Positions 25,977 through 33,235 of a DNA stretch of 49,120 nt are shown in pieces. This stretch comes from Halomonas stenophila (GTDB taxonomy: Bacteria > Pseudomonadota > Gammaproteobacteria > Pseudomonadales > Halomonadaceae): assembly GCF_014192275.1 (NCBI RefSeq), contig NZ_JACHXR010000018.1:1-49120 (forward strand), given 5' to 3'. Positions within the stretch are counted from its first letter, which is position 1, and every line of letters begins with the position of its first letter. The position numbers and the translations under genes are program-made. The notes below the pieces were generated by a model. It made no database searches. It was not told where the DNA came from and was given only the letters and a program-made list of their open reading frames with translations.

Positions 25977-26687
25977 ATGGGGGAGACGACGCCACGAGGC
26001 CCGACCCTGGAGCCCGGCCTGCGAGGGCTGGTCACGGACCTGGCCTCCGATCAGCGTGCCTTCAAGAACGTGCCATGGAGCAAGGCGATGATGTGGCTGT
26101 TCCTGCTCAGCGACATCTTCATCTTCGCCTGCTTCCTGGTGGGTTACATGCAGGTGCGGATCACCACGACGGTGGCCTGGCCGAATGCAAGCGAAGTCTT
26201 CGCGCTCGAGATCGGCGGGGTGCACATGCCGCTGCTGCTGATCGCGATCATGACCTTCATCCTGATCAGCAGCAGCGGGACCATGGCCCTGGCCGTCAAG
26301 TCTGGCTATGAACAGCGGCGCCTGGCCACCGGTGTGCTGCTGATCCTGACGGCGCTGCTCGGGGCCTCCTTCGTCGGCATGCAGGCCTTCGAGTGGACCA
26401 AGCTGATCGGCGAGGGGGTCCGGCCCTGGTCCAACCCCTGGGGGGCGGAGCAATTCGGTGCCGCCTTCTTCCTGATCACCGGCTTTCATGGCACCCATGT
26501 CAGCATCGGGGTGCTTTTCCTGATCATCATGGCGGTCAAGGTGATGCGCGGCTCCCTGGCGGCGGGCCGCCCCGGCTTCCTGACCCGCCGCCGGGGACGT
26601 TACGAGATGGTCGAGACACTGGGCCTGTACTGGCATTTCGTCGACCTGGTATGGGTATTCATCTTCGCGTTCTTCTACCTCTGGTAG
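25977..26687 (+). CDS. coxC: Cytochrome c oxidase subunit III, second of two
   Basis: A 236-aa integral membrane protein with about five hydrophobic helices. It has the CoxC signatures TGFHGTHVSIGV, the central MQAFEW motif, and VETLGLYWHFVDLVW near the C-terminus. Subunit III stabilises the catalytic core and supports proton uptake in related enzymes. It has the short N-terminus typical of alternative oxidase clusters. The ATG lies in GACACCATG, with GGGGAGGA a few bases upstream. Confidence 0.88.
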   Translation: MGETTPRGPTLEPGLRGLVTDLASDQRAFKNVPWSKAMMWLFLLSDIFIFACFLVGYMQVRITTTVAWPNASEVFALEIGGVHMPLLLIAIMTFILISSSGTMALAVKSGYEQRRLATGVLLILTALLGASFVGMQAFEWTKLIGEGVRPWSNPWGAEQFGAAFFLITGFHGTHVSIGVLFLIIMAVKVMRGSLAAGRPGFLTRRRGRYEMVETLGLYWHFVDLVWVFIFAFFYLW

Positions 26688-26707
26688 GCGGCGCGGGGGA
26701 GGCAGAC

Positions 26708-27025
26708 ATGGCGCATGGCGAGGCACAGCGACATCCCATCGGGATCTATCTCTGGGTCTGGTTCCTGCTGTTCGTGCTCAGCGTGGGTTCGTACCTGGTG
26801 GACGTCATCGGCCTGGAGGGTTACCTGCGCTGGACCCTGATCACCCTGTTCATGCTGTTGAAGGCCGGTCTGATCATCGCGGTCTTCATGCACATGGTCT
26901 GGGAGCGTCTGGCGATCATCTGCGTCGTGCTGGTGCCGCCAGGCGTGCTGCTGTTCCTGATGCTGCTGATGGCCATCGAGGGCAACCACGTCCTGTTGAG
27001 TCGGCTGGAGTATACCGGCTCTTGA
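26708..27025 (+). CDS. Cytochrome c oxidase subunit IV-type protein
   Basis: A 105-aa membrane protein with three helices, typical of the small subunit IV of bacterial oxidases (PF03626-like). FMLLKAGLIIAVFMHM contains the conserved LKxxxIxxxFMH pattern. GGAGG precedes the ATG. It ends the first oxidase cluster; its stop is four bases from the stop of the convergent lipoprotein gene. There is no assembly gene in this cluster. Confidence 0.85.
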   Translation: MAHGEAQRHPIGIYLWVWFLLFVLSVGSYLVDVIGLEGYLRWTLITLFMLLKAGLIIAVFMHMVWERLAIICVVLVPPGVLLFLMLLMAIEGNHVLLSRLEYTGS

Positions 27026-27029
27026 GCGC

Positions 27030-27227
27030 CTATTCGGGGAGCTCGCCGGGCACCCGGTAGCGCACGCCTTCGGCTTGCCGCTCCTCGCGCGTCCTGGTCT
27101 CGTCCTCGGCGGGCACGCCCCACACCGTCTCGCGGCTGCCGTCGGGCCAGGTGTAGGTGGTGCAGCCGCCGGTGGTCGCGAACAGCAGCAGCGTCGCCAG
27201 CAGGAGGGCGCGATGGATTCGGGGCAT
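27030..27227 (-). CDS. Small predicted lipoprotein
   Basis: A 65-aa protein with a signal peptide ending in the lipobox-like TTGGC, so the mature chain would begin at Cys near residue 21. The mature part, TTYTWPDGSRETVWGVP followed by a charged tail, is not recognised. GGAG is seven bases before the ATG at 27227; the longer frame is not supported. It converges on the oxidase cluster with four bases between the stops. Confidence 0.65.
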   Translation of the reverse strand: MPRIHRALLLATLLLFATTGGCTTYTWPDGSRETVWGVPAEDETRTREERQAEGVRYRVPGELPE

Positions 27228-27345
27228 GCCAGGTCTCCGGGCAAGGCGTGGGTATCGATGGCGGTGCCTGGGGCTTCGGCCGGATGCCGTCGTCGGCCGA
27301 CCGGGACCGCCCGGTGCCGCCATCAAGGGATGTTGCCGTGCAGTA

Positions 27346-27594
27346 TCACACGTGTTCGGGATCGTGTGTCCAGACCTTCACGCCGTCCTCTTCGCCGGGC
27401 ACCACCACCGAGAACTCGCCCGGCCCGAGCAGGGTGACCTCATGGCCGTCACGGGTCTTGAAGGCGGGCAGGCCACGATGGATCGCACCGCCATGCGGCG
27501 GGGTGTCGATCTCCCTGATGTCGTTGTACTGATCGATGACGTACTCGTTGCCCTGTTCGTCGAAGGCGATGATGGTCTTCTCGTATTGCCGCAT
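27346..27594 (-). CDS. Hypothetical small soluble protein
   Basis: An 82-aa protein starting MRQYEKTIIAFDEQGNEY. It has no signal or membrane segment, is acidic, and is probably all-beta. GGGAGG lies eight bases before the ATG at 27594, and the protein has ordinary composition, so it is likely real. I do not recognise a family. The gene stands alone on the minus strand. Confidence 0.65.
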   Translation of the reverse strand: MRQYEKTIIAFDEQGNEYVIDQYNDIREIDTPPHGGAIHRGLPAFKTRDGHEVTLLGPGEFSVVVPGEEDGVKVWTHDPEHV

Positions 27595-27784
27595 AGGGGT
27601 GACCTCCCGTCGAGGGTTTGCCATCAGTATCGCAATGGCTTCGCCGAAAGGCGAATGGGGCCGGCCCGGCGGCTTCACGCCGGCGCTTTCCGGGCGTCTC
27701 CGGCCGGTTGTACGATGATTTCCTAATGGACTCCGGGGCATGACTTGCTAGGATGCAGGACTCGAGACGTTGCCGGAGAACAAG

Positions 27785-27955
27785 ATGCGTTCGATATTCC
27801 TGTTGCTGAGTGTTGCCCTCGTGGTGGGGCTGGCGGGATGCAGCTACGATCCCGCGCGGGTTTCCACCGAACCCCTGGTCATCTTCGATGATGACGGGCA
27901 CGGGGGTGGCGGCGATTTCTGTCCGCCGGGACAGGCCAAGAAGGGCAATTGCTGA
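27785..27955 (+). CDS. Small predicted lipoprotein with Asp/Gly-rich tail
   Basis: A 56-aa protein with a signal peptide and lipobox LAGC, giving a mature lipoprotein of about 38 residues. The tail contains DDDGHGGGGDFCPPGQAKK and ends NC. Two extra cysteines, an aspartate run and a histidine could bind a metal; that is speculation. GGAG lies six bases before the ATG. No family recognised. Confidence 0.65.
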   Translation: MRSIFLLLSVALVVGLAGCSYDPARVSTEPLVIFDDDGHGGGGDFCPPGQAKKGNC

Positions 27956-28096
27956 TCCCCACCCCGATGATGTCCCGGGCTGGCGTGTTCGCGCCGGCCC
28001 GTGGGCATGCCTCGACGCGGGACCCACGCCAGGCCAAGGCGCGTGGGCCGCCGTTTCATGCCGCTGGCCTCGAGCGGCTCATCTCAGGAAGAGATC

Positions 28097-28840
28097 ATGT
28101 TCCCCGACTACACCTGGATCGCCTGGACGCTGATCCTGCTTTCCACCTATCTGACCGGCGTCTCCAAGGGGGGCTTCGCCGGAGGCTTCGGAAGCCTCTC
28201 CGTGCCGATCATGGCGCTGGCGATCGGGCCCATCGAGGCCGCCGGCCTGCTCCTGCCGCTGCTGCTGGTCATGGACGCCTTCACGGTCAAGGCGTGGTGG
28301 GGGCGACAGGACGGGACCGAACTGCGGCGGATGACGCCGGGGCTGGCGCTCGGCGTCGTCATCGGCACCCTGCTGATCGGCCGCCTGGACGAGGATGGCG
28401 TTCGCCTGCTGCTCGGCGTGATCTCGCTGCTGTTCGCCTTCTACATGGTGGTTCGGCCGGCCGCCGGCCGGCCCATCGCCCCCTTCTGGGCCCTGCCGGC
28501 GGGGGCCGGCTGCGGCTTCACCAGCTTCCTGGCCCATGCCGGGGCGCCGCCGGCCAACCTCTACCTGATTCCCCGGCGGTTGCCCAAGGAAACCTTCATC
28601 GCCACCAGCGCGATGCTGTTCGCGACGGTCAACCTGATGAAGCTGGGACCCTATGTCTGGCTCGGCGAGATCAACCTGACTAGCCTGTGGGCCTCCGCGC
28701 TGCTGGTGCCGGTGGCCTGGCTGGGGGTGAGGAGCGGACTCTGGCTGCAGCATCGCGTCAGCGAGGTGCTGTTCTATCGGCTGGTGATCCTGGCCATGGC
28801 CATCGTCGGCGTGCAGCTGATGCTCAAGGCGCTACTTTGA
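28097..28840 (+). CDS. TauE/SafE family sulfite exporter-like permease
   Basis: A 247-aa integral membrane protein with about eight hydrophobic helices. It has the two-fold repeated TauE/SafE pattern, GVSKGGFAGGFGSLSVPIMA near residue 20 and GFTSFLAHAGAPPANLYL near 138. Members move sulfite, sulfoacetate or related organosulfur anions; the substrate here is unknown. AGGA is seven bases before the ATG. The gene is not in an obvious operon. Confidence 0.87.
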   Translation: MFPDYTWIAWTLILLSTYLTGVSKGGFAGGFGSLSVPIMALAIGPIEAAGLLLPLLLVMDAFTVKAWWGRQDGTELRRMTPGLALGVVIGTLLIGRLDEDGVRLLLGVISLLFAFYMVVRPAAGRPIAPFWALPAGAGCGFTSFLAHAGAPPANLYLIPRRLPKETFIATSAMLFATVNLMKLGPYVWLGEINLTSLWASALLVPVAWLGVRSGLWLQHRVSEVLFYRLVILAMAIVGVQLMLKALL

Positions 28841-29101
28841 TGAATCAATGTGCCCCCCGCCCGGAAGAGTCATTGCGGAGCCAGTGTGCAGGGGGTGAGC
28901 CGCTGATGACTGGCTTACCTCCTTCGGCCTGATCTGGCTTACCCATGAGATATTCGTCTTTACTCAACCGAGTGTCGGTGTTGACGCGCGAAACCGGCCG
29001 GCACCAACCGGTGGCCTGCTGGCTCTACCGTAGAAGGTGCCCAATGAGGCCCCTGCACCGTCACCCCGCGCGTCGATGGGCCAATCGGGTGGTGTGAAGA
29101 A
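28841..29101. other. Intergenic region without recognised features
   Basis: No gene is supported in these 261 bp between the TauE-like gene and the small lipoprotein. A 30-codon frame starting at the TauE stop lacks its own ribosome site and is not believed. Confidence 0.4.
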
Positions 29102-29239
29102 TCAATGCCACCAGGGTTCCATGGCATCGGTGTAGTCGTCGCTCCCCATCGGGTAGTGCATGTCGCTGCTTCCCTGGCTGGCGCAACCGCCCAGCATCAG
29201 GGCCATCAGCAACGCGGTGGTCAAGGTCTTGATGTTCAT
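29102..29239 (-). CDS. Very small predicted lipoprotein (45 aa)
   Basis: This short frame has GAGG six bases before an ATG, a signal peptide of 18 residues and the lipobox LGGC followed by ASQGSSD. The mature part is only 27 residues, rich in Met, Asp and Trp, and ends EPWWH. The good ribosome site and well-formed lipobox make it credible despite its size. No family is recognised. Confidence 0.6.
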   Translation of the reverse strand: MNIKTLTTALLMALMLGGCASQGSSDMHYPMGSDDYTDAMEPWWH

Positions 29240-29725
29240 GTGTCACCTCACACCAGAAGGCTGCTCGGTCCTGTCATGGCGATCGTCAGGCGGGCCGTTG
29301 TCATGCGCGGATGGCGTGGCGGCGTGTGGCGAACGTCTCCTCCCCCGTTGGGGCTCGTTTGGTCGGCATATTACCCTGCCACTTACAGTCTAGCCCTGCG
29401 CTGGCAGTGTGCCGTGGGTGATGGACTGGTATGTCGAAGGAGAGGGCGCGCCTGGGGCGGGACGGTCATCAGGTGGTAGCGGTAAGTCAAAGGCTCGCTT
29501 CAACGCTTGCGACGGGCATGGGCTGCTACATTGATTGTGCAGTGCAATAACGAACGTGATGGCCGCTTTCCACGGTTATCGCTACCACGGAGGGTGTGAG
29601 CACTGTGGTTTGATGAGTCACGGATGGGCGCTTGGCCAGGGATGGCCAACTCCTCCTGCTGATGCCTCTTGCCTTAAAGGGGGGGTGTGGGTGATTCCGG
29701 TTAGTGTCACCTAGAGAATGTACCA
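29240..29725. other. Long intergenic region with a hairpin
   Basis: No credible gene is seen in these 486 bp, and the composition is less GC-rich than coding regions. The one clear structure is TTGGCCA paired with TGGCCAA (29632-29638 and 29643-29649). It resembles the palindromic core of the miniature element at 10819-10836 and may be a remnant of a related repeat. Confidence 0.4.
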
Positions 29726-29766
29726 ACGAAAAACCGCCACCCGGCATGACCCGTAAGTGGCGGTTT
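29726..29766 (-). terminator. Terminator of tRNA-Pro
   Basis: AAACCGCCAC (29731-29740) pairs with GTGGCGGTTT (29757-29766). The transcribed strand then reads into a T-run at 29730-29726. It lies 13 bp after the tRNA 3' end, in the right orientation for factor-independent termination. Confidence 0.85.
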
Positions 29767-29779
29767 CTCTTGATGTTCA

Positions 29780-29856
29780 TGGTCGGAGCGACAGGATTCG
29801 AACCTGCGACCTTTGCAACCCCATTGCAACGCGCTACCAAGCTGCGCCACGCTCCG
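29780..29856 (-). tRNA. tRNA-Pro (anticodon GGG)
   Basis: A 77-base cloverleaf read on the minus strand. The acceptor stem is CGGAGCG with CGCTCCG, the D-arm is GCGCAGCTTGGTAGCGC, and the anticodon stem is TTGCA/TGCAA. The seven-base loop ATGGGGT gives anticodon GGG, with T33 and G37 as expected. The T-arm contains GGTTCGAATCC. Discriminator A and the CCA end are encoded. It reads CCC and CCU proline codons. Confidence 0.95.
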
Positions 29857-30069
29857 ACGTTCTCTTTCAGCCTGGGCCCTGATGCTGCCTGGCCCCCGAG
29901 AACGAGGCGTATACTAGCGCGTTACGTGGCAAATGGAAAGCCCCTTTTGCGCTTTTGTTTCAATTGCTTGGCCCTCGTGGCCCGGGCGGTGCCGGTATTG
30001 CCTGGGTTTGTCACAATAAGGACCTGAAACGGATGCTGTGAGACACGAGCCGAGCGAGGGAGGGCGACG

Positions 30070-30438
30070 ATGTCACTGATCATGGGAATGAGCATGCTGC
30101 TGGCATGCCAGATGCTTGGGGAACTGGCGGCCAGGGGGCTGGGCCTGGCGATACCGGGGCCGGTGATCGGCATGGTGATCCTGCTGGTGGCCCTGATGGC
30201 GTTCGGCAAGGTGCCGGCGAGCCTGAGGGTCACGGGCGAGGGACTGCTGCGCTACCTGACGCTGCTGTTCGTGCCGGCGGGCGTGGGGCTGATGGTCCAT
30301 GGGGCCCTGATCGGCGCCGACTTCTGGCCGATCGTGGTGACCCTGCTCGGGGCGACCGCCGTGACCCTCGCGGTGACCGGCTGGGTGCTGATGCGCCTGA
30401 CACGGCTCCAGGGGCGACGCCCCCGGCGGTCGTCATGA
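30070..30438 (+). CDS. lrgA: LrgA/CidA family holin-like membrane protein
   Basis: A 122-aa membrane protein with four hydrophobic helices and the family pattern IPGPVIGMVILL near residues 28-40. LrgA and LrgB form a membrane complex linked in other bacteria to autolysis control or to transport of small organic acids. GGAGG is six bases before the ATG. It overlaps lrgB by four bases. Confidence 0.88.
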   Translation: MSLIMGMSMLLACQMLGELAARGLGLAIPGPVIGMVILLVALMAFGKVPASLRVTGEGLLRYLTLLFVPAGVGLMVHGALIGADFWPIVVTLLGATAVTLAVTGWVLMRLTRLQGRRPRRSS

Positions 30439-31166
30439 GGGCCGCGGCCCTGGATCAGCTTTGGGTCTACCTGTCGGGCAACCCGCTGCTGTCGCTGCTG
30501 ATGACCCTGCTGGCGTTCCTGCTGGCGGTGAGGATCAACCGTGCCCTGGGCGGCACGCCGCTGCTGCACCCGGTGACGCTGGCCATCGCCATGCTGATCG
30601 GCTTCCTGCTGCTGGTGGACATGGACTACGCCACCTACTTCGAGGGGGCCCAGTTCATCCACTTCCTGCTCGGCCCGGCCACGGTCGCGCTGGCCATCCC
30701 GCTCTATGATCATCGCGAGCGCGTGCGGCGCCTGTTGCTGCCGTTGCTGGTGGCCTGCATTACCGGCATCGTCACCGCCGTGGCGAGCACCCTGGGGCTG
30801 GCCATGCTGTTCGGGGCGCGTCACGAGACCCTGATGTCGCTGGCGCCGCGCTCGGTGACCTCGCCCATCGCCATGGGCATCGCCGAGCAGATCGGCGGCA
30901 TCCCCTCGCTGGCGGCCGGGCTGGTGCTGCTGACCGGCTCCATCGGCTGCATCCTCGGTCCCGCCATCTTCCGCCTGTTGGGGGTCACGGACCCGGCGGT
31001 ACAGGGCTTCACCATGGGGCTGGCCGCCCACGGCTTCGGTACCGCGCACTCCTTTGCGCGGCTCGGCGCCGTCGCGGGGGCGTTCTCGGGGCTCTCCATG
31101 GGGCTGACGGGGCTGCTGACGGCCTTCCTGCTGCCGGGGATCACGCGCCTGCTGGGGCTCGGCTAG
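30435..31166 (+). CDS. lrgB: LrgB family membrane protein
   Basis: Partner of LrgA, 243 aa with about six to seven hydrophobic helices. FLLGPATVALAIPLYDH near 82-98, LAPRSVTSPIAMGIAEQIGG near 138-157 and AAHGFGTAH near 200 are family signatures. The ATGA overlap with lrgA indicates coupled translation. A hairpin follows immediately after the stop. Confidence 0.92.
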   Translation: MRAAALDQLWVYLSGNPLLSLLMTLLAFLLAVRINRALGGTPLLHPVTLAIAMLIGFLLLVDMDYATYFEGAQFIHFLLGPATVALAIPLYDHRERVRRLLLPLLVACITGIVTAVASTLGLAMLFGARHETLMSLAPRSVTSPIAMGIAEQIGGIPSLAAGLVLLTGSIGCILGPAIFRLLGVTDPAVQGFTMGLAAHGFGTAHSFARLGAVAGAFSGLSMGLTGLLTAFLLPGITRLLGLG

Positions 31167-31200
31167 TCGACCCCGCGGGGCAGCAGGCCGGCGGGGTCGA
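31167..31200. terminator. Hairpin after lrgB
   Basis: TCGACCCCGC (31167-31176) pairs with GCGGGGTCGA (31191-31200). It follows the lrgB stop directly and precedes the stop of the convergent gene. A short TTT follows within five bases on the plus strand. It probably serves both genes. Confidence 0.65.
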
Positions 31201-31210
31201 GGCTTTGGGG

Positions 31211-31567
31211 TCAGATCTCTTCCCAGATCCGATTGCGAAAGTCCTCTGACAGCTCGGCGACCTTCTCGAGCCGCTGCATATGGGTCCGGGTGACGTGGTG
31301 CATGAGCTGCTGGTAGCACTCTTGGATGTCCTGCGGGTTGGCGGGGGTCTCGCTGCTCATGCACACGGAGAGCCGTTGGCCGCTCTCGGCCAGCGCATGC
31401 AGGCACTGTGCCTCGAACTGCATGGCTTCCGCGAGGCTCTCCATCCAGGCCAGTTGCATGCGAGCCATGGGCGTGACGCCCTGGAGCCACTGCTGGCTCC
31501 ACCACTGCATCATGGCGTCATTGGGCGCCTTGAGCGCATCGGGGGCATCACCCTGTTGTTCAGTCAT
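31211..31567 (-). CDS. Small helical phasin-like hypothetical protein
   Basis: A 118-aa protein with no signal peptide or membrane helix, predicted to be almost entirely alpha-helical. A WWSQQWLQG start is followed by amphipathic helices (ARMQLAWMESLAEAMQFEAQ). This architecture resembles small phasins that coat polyhydroxyalkanoate granules, but no firm family signature is seen. AGGAG is seven bases before the ATG at 31567. A near-consensus FNR/ANR site lies 128 bp upstream. Phasin identity is a guess. Confidence 0.6.
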   Translation of the reverse strand: MTEQQGDAPDALKAPNDAMMQWWSQQWLQGVTPMARMQLAWMESLAEAMQFEAQCLHALAESGQRLSVCMSSETPANPQDIQECYQQLMHHVTRTHMQRLEKVAELSEDFRNRIWEEI

Positions 31568-31694
31568 CACGGGTCTCCTGGAGGTGGCGGGGACGGGCAT
31601 TGCGGGGGCCGCGATCATGGCGCCTTCCGCATCATCACCAGTATAGAAGGGCTGCCTGCCCCGTGGGTCCCTTTGTGCGGTGCCGTCGGGTTCG

Positions 31695-31708
31695 CTGATG
31701 TGGATCAA
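31695..31708. promoter_or_regulatory. Near-consensus FNR/ANR-type site
   Basis: CTGATGTGGATCAA matches TTGATnnnnATCAA except for the first base. It lies between two divergent genes: 128 bp before the phasin-like start and 66 bp before the DUF2970 start. The latter spacing suits a site near -40. Function is inferred. Confidence 0.45.
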
Positions 31709-31773
31709 CGCCCCGTCGCCGTCACGCTGGGCCATACTCCCGGGGCAGACGCCCAACGCTGAGGAGTTCGCCC

Positions 31774-31947
31774 ATGTGGAACGTGATCAAGTCGGTGCTG
31801 GCCGCCTTCTTCGGGGTCCAGAAGGAGGCGCGTCGGCGCGAGGACTTCGCGAAGGGACGAGCCGGCCCTTTCATCGTCGTCGGCGTGGTGATGGGCATCG
31901 TCCTGGTCGTGCTGATCGCCCTGGTGGCCTCGCTGGCCGCGAAATGA
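31774..31947 (+). CDS. DUF2970 family small membrane protein
   Basis: A 57-aa protein, MWNVIKSVLAAFFGVQ onward, with a charged linker (KEARRREDFAKG) and one C-terminal membrane helix. The pattern matches DUF2970 proteins, often found beside cytochrome oxidase operons in gammaproteobacteria. GAGGAG lies seven bases before the ATG. It precedes the second oxidase operon by 122 bp and may take part in oxidase assembly, though no function is established. Confidence 0.8.
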   Translation: MWNVIKSVLAAFFGVQKEARRREDFAKGRAGPFIVVGVVMGIVLVVLIALVASLAAK

Positions 31948-32069
31948 CGCCTCGCTGAACGTTGATAACCGCGTTTACGGGGGACGACGCCCGTCGCCGG
32001 TGTCGCGCCATCGGGCTTCTATACTCGATCAAGGCTTGGCTAATACAACAACACGATCAGGAGGGGGCG

Positions 32070-33188
32070 ATGCGCAAGCGGCTCGTGTTGATGGCGGCGG
32101 GAACCGCCTTCACGGGACTGTCCCAGGGTGTGCTGGCCAACGGCTGGAACATGCCGGCCGGGGTGACCGACGTCAGTCGCGAGATCCACTCCCTGCACAT
32201 GATCATCTTCTGGATCTGCGTGGCCATCGGGATCGTCGTCTTCGGCGCGATGTTCTACTCGCTGTACCGCTACCGTCGCTCCCAGGGGGCCAAGGCCACC
32301 CAGTTTCATGAGCACACCACGGTCGAGATCATCTGGACCGTCATTCCCCTGCTGATCCTCGTCGGCATGGCCGTCCCGGCCACCGCCACCCTGAAGACCA
32401 TGTACGACGCCTCCGAGGCGGACCTCGATGTCATGGTCACCGGCCAGCAGTGGCGCTGGCGCTACGACTACCTGGGGGAGGAGGTGTCCTTCATCTCGAA
32501 CCTGGCCACGCCCCGCGCGCAGATCGAGGGCAGCGACGCCAAGGACGACACCTACCTGCTGGAGGTCGACGAGCCCCTGGTCCTGCCGACGGGGCGCAAG
32601 GTGCGCCTGCTGCTCACCTCCGACGACGTCATCCATTCCTGGTGGGTGCCCGACCTGGCGGTCAAGCAGGATGCCGTGCCCGGCTTCGTCAACGAGAACT
32701 GGGTGCGCATCAACGAGCCTGGCATCTATCGCGGCCAGTGTGCCGAGCTGTGTGGTCGCGACCACGGCTTCATGCCGGTGGTGGTCAAGGCGGTGGAGCC
32801 CGAGCAGTTCGATACCTGGCTCGCCCAGCGCAAGGAGGCGGCGGCGCAGGAGGCCATGGGCGTGGATCGCGAATGGTCCCGGGAGGAGCTGATGGAGCGG
32901 GGCGAGCAGGTCTACGGCACCATCTGTGCCTCCTGCCACCAGCCCGACGGTTCCGGCAACCCGCCGACCTTCCCGGCCCTGGCCGGCAACCAGGCGCTGC
33001 TGGACGATCGGGAAGGGCATATCGATACCGTCGTCAACGGCGTCTCGGGCTCCGCCATGCCGGCCTTCCGCAGTACCCTCAATCCGGTGGAGATCGCCGC
33101 CGTGATCACCTATGAGCGCAATGCCTGGGGCAACGAGACCGGCGATGTCATTCAGCCCTCGGCCATGGCCGAGCAGCTTTCCGAGTAG
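32070..33188 (+). CDS. coxB: Cytochrome c oxidase subunit II with one cytochrome c domain
   Basis: CuA subunit of the second oxidase, 372 aa. A signal peptide ends near VLANG. Two membrane helices (about 45-70 and 88-110) follow, then the CuA domain with IHSWWVPDL and CAELCGRDHGFM giving the copper ligands. A C-terminal cytochrome c domain has CASCH near residue 290 and a Met in SAMPAFRS. GGAGGGGG precedes the ATG at 32070. A TATACT -10 box near 32021 suggests a promoter. The first gene of the large operon. Confidence 0.95.
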   Translation: MRKRLVLMAAGTAFTGLSQGVLANGWNMPAGVTDVSREIHSLHMIIFWICVAIGIVVFGAMFYSLYRYRRSQGAKATQFHEHTTVEIIWTVIPLLILVGMAVPATATLKTMYDASEADLDVMVTGQQWRWRYDYLGEEVSFISNLATPRAQIEGSDAKDDTYLLEVDEPLVLPTGRKVRLLLTSDDVIHSWWVPDLAVKQDAVPGFVNENWVRINEPGIYRGQCAELCGRDHGFMPVVVKAVEPEQFDTWLAQRKEAAAQEAMGVDREWSREELMERGEQVYGTICASCHQPDGSGNPPTFPALAGNQALLDDREGHIDTVVNGVSGSAMPAFRSTLNPVEIAAVITYERNAWGNETGDVIQPSAMAEQLSE

Positions 33189-33235
33189 CCGGGCAGTATC
33201 CCACCCTCACGAGACGGCAACCAGGGAGAACTTCG

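Noticed and set aside
29526..29840. A frame across tRNA-Pro with the translation VAGSNPVAPT
   Set aside because: This peptide is the well-known false translation of a tRNA T-arm and 3' end.
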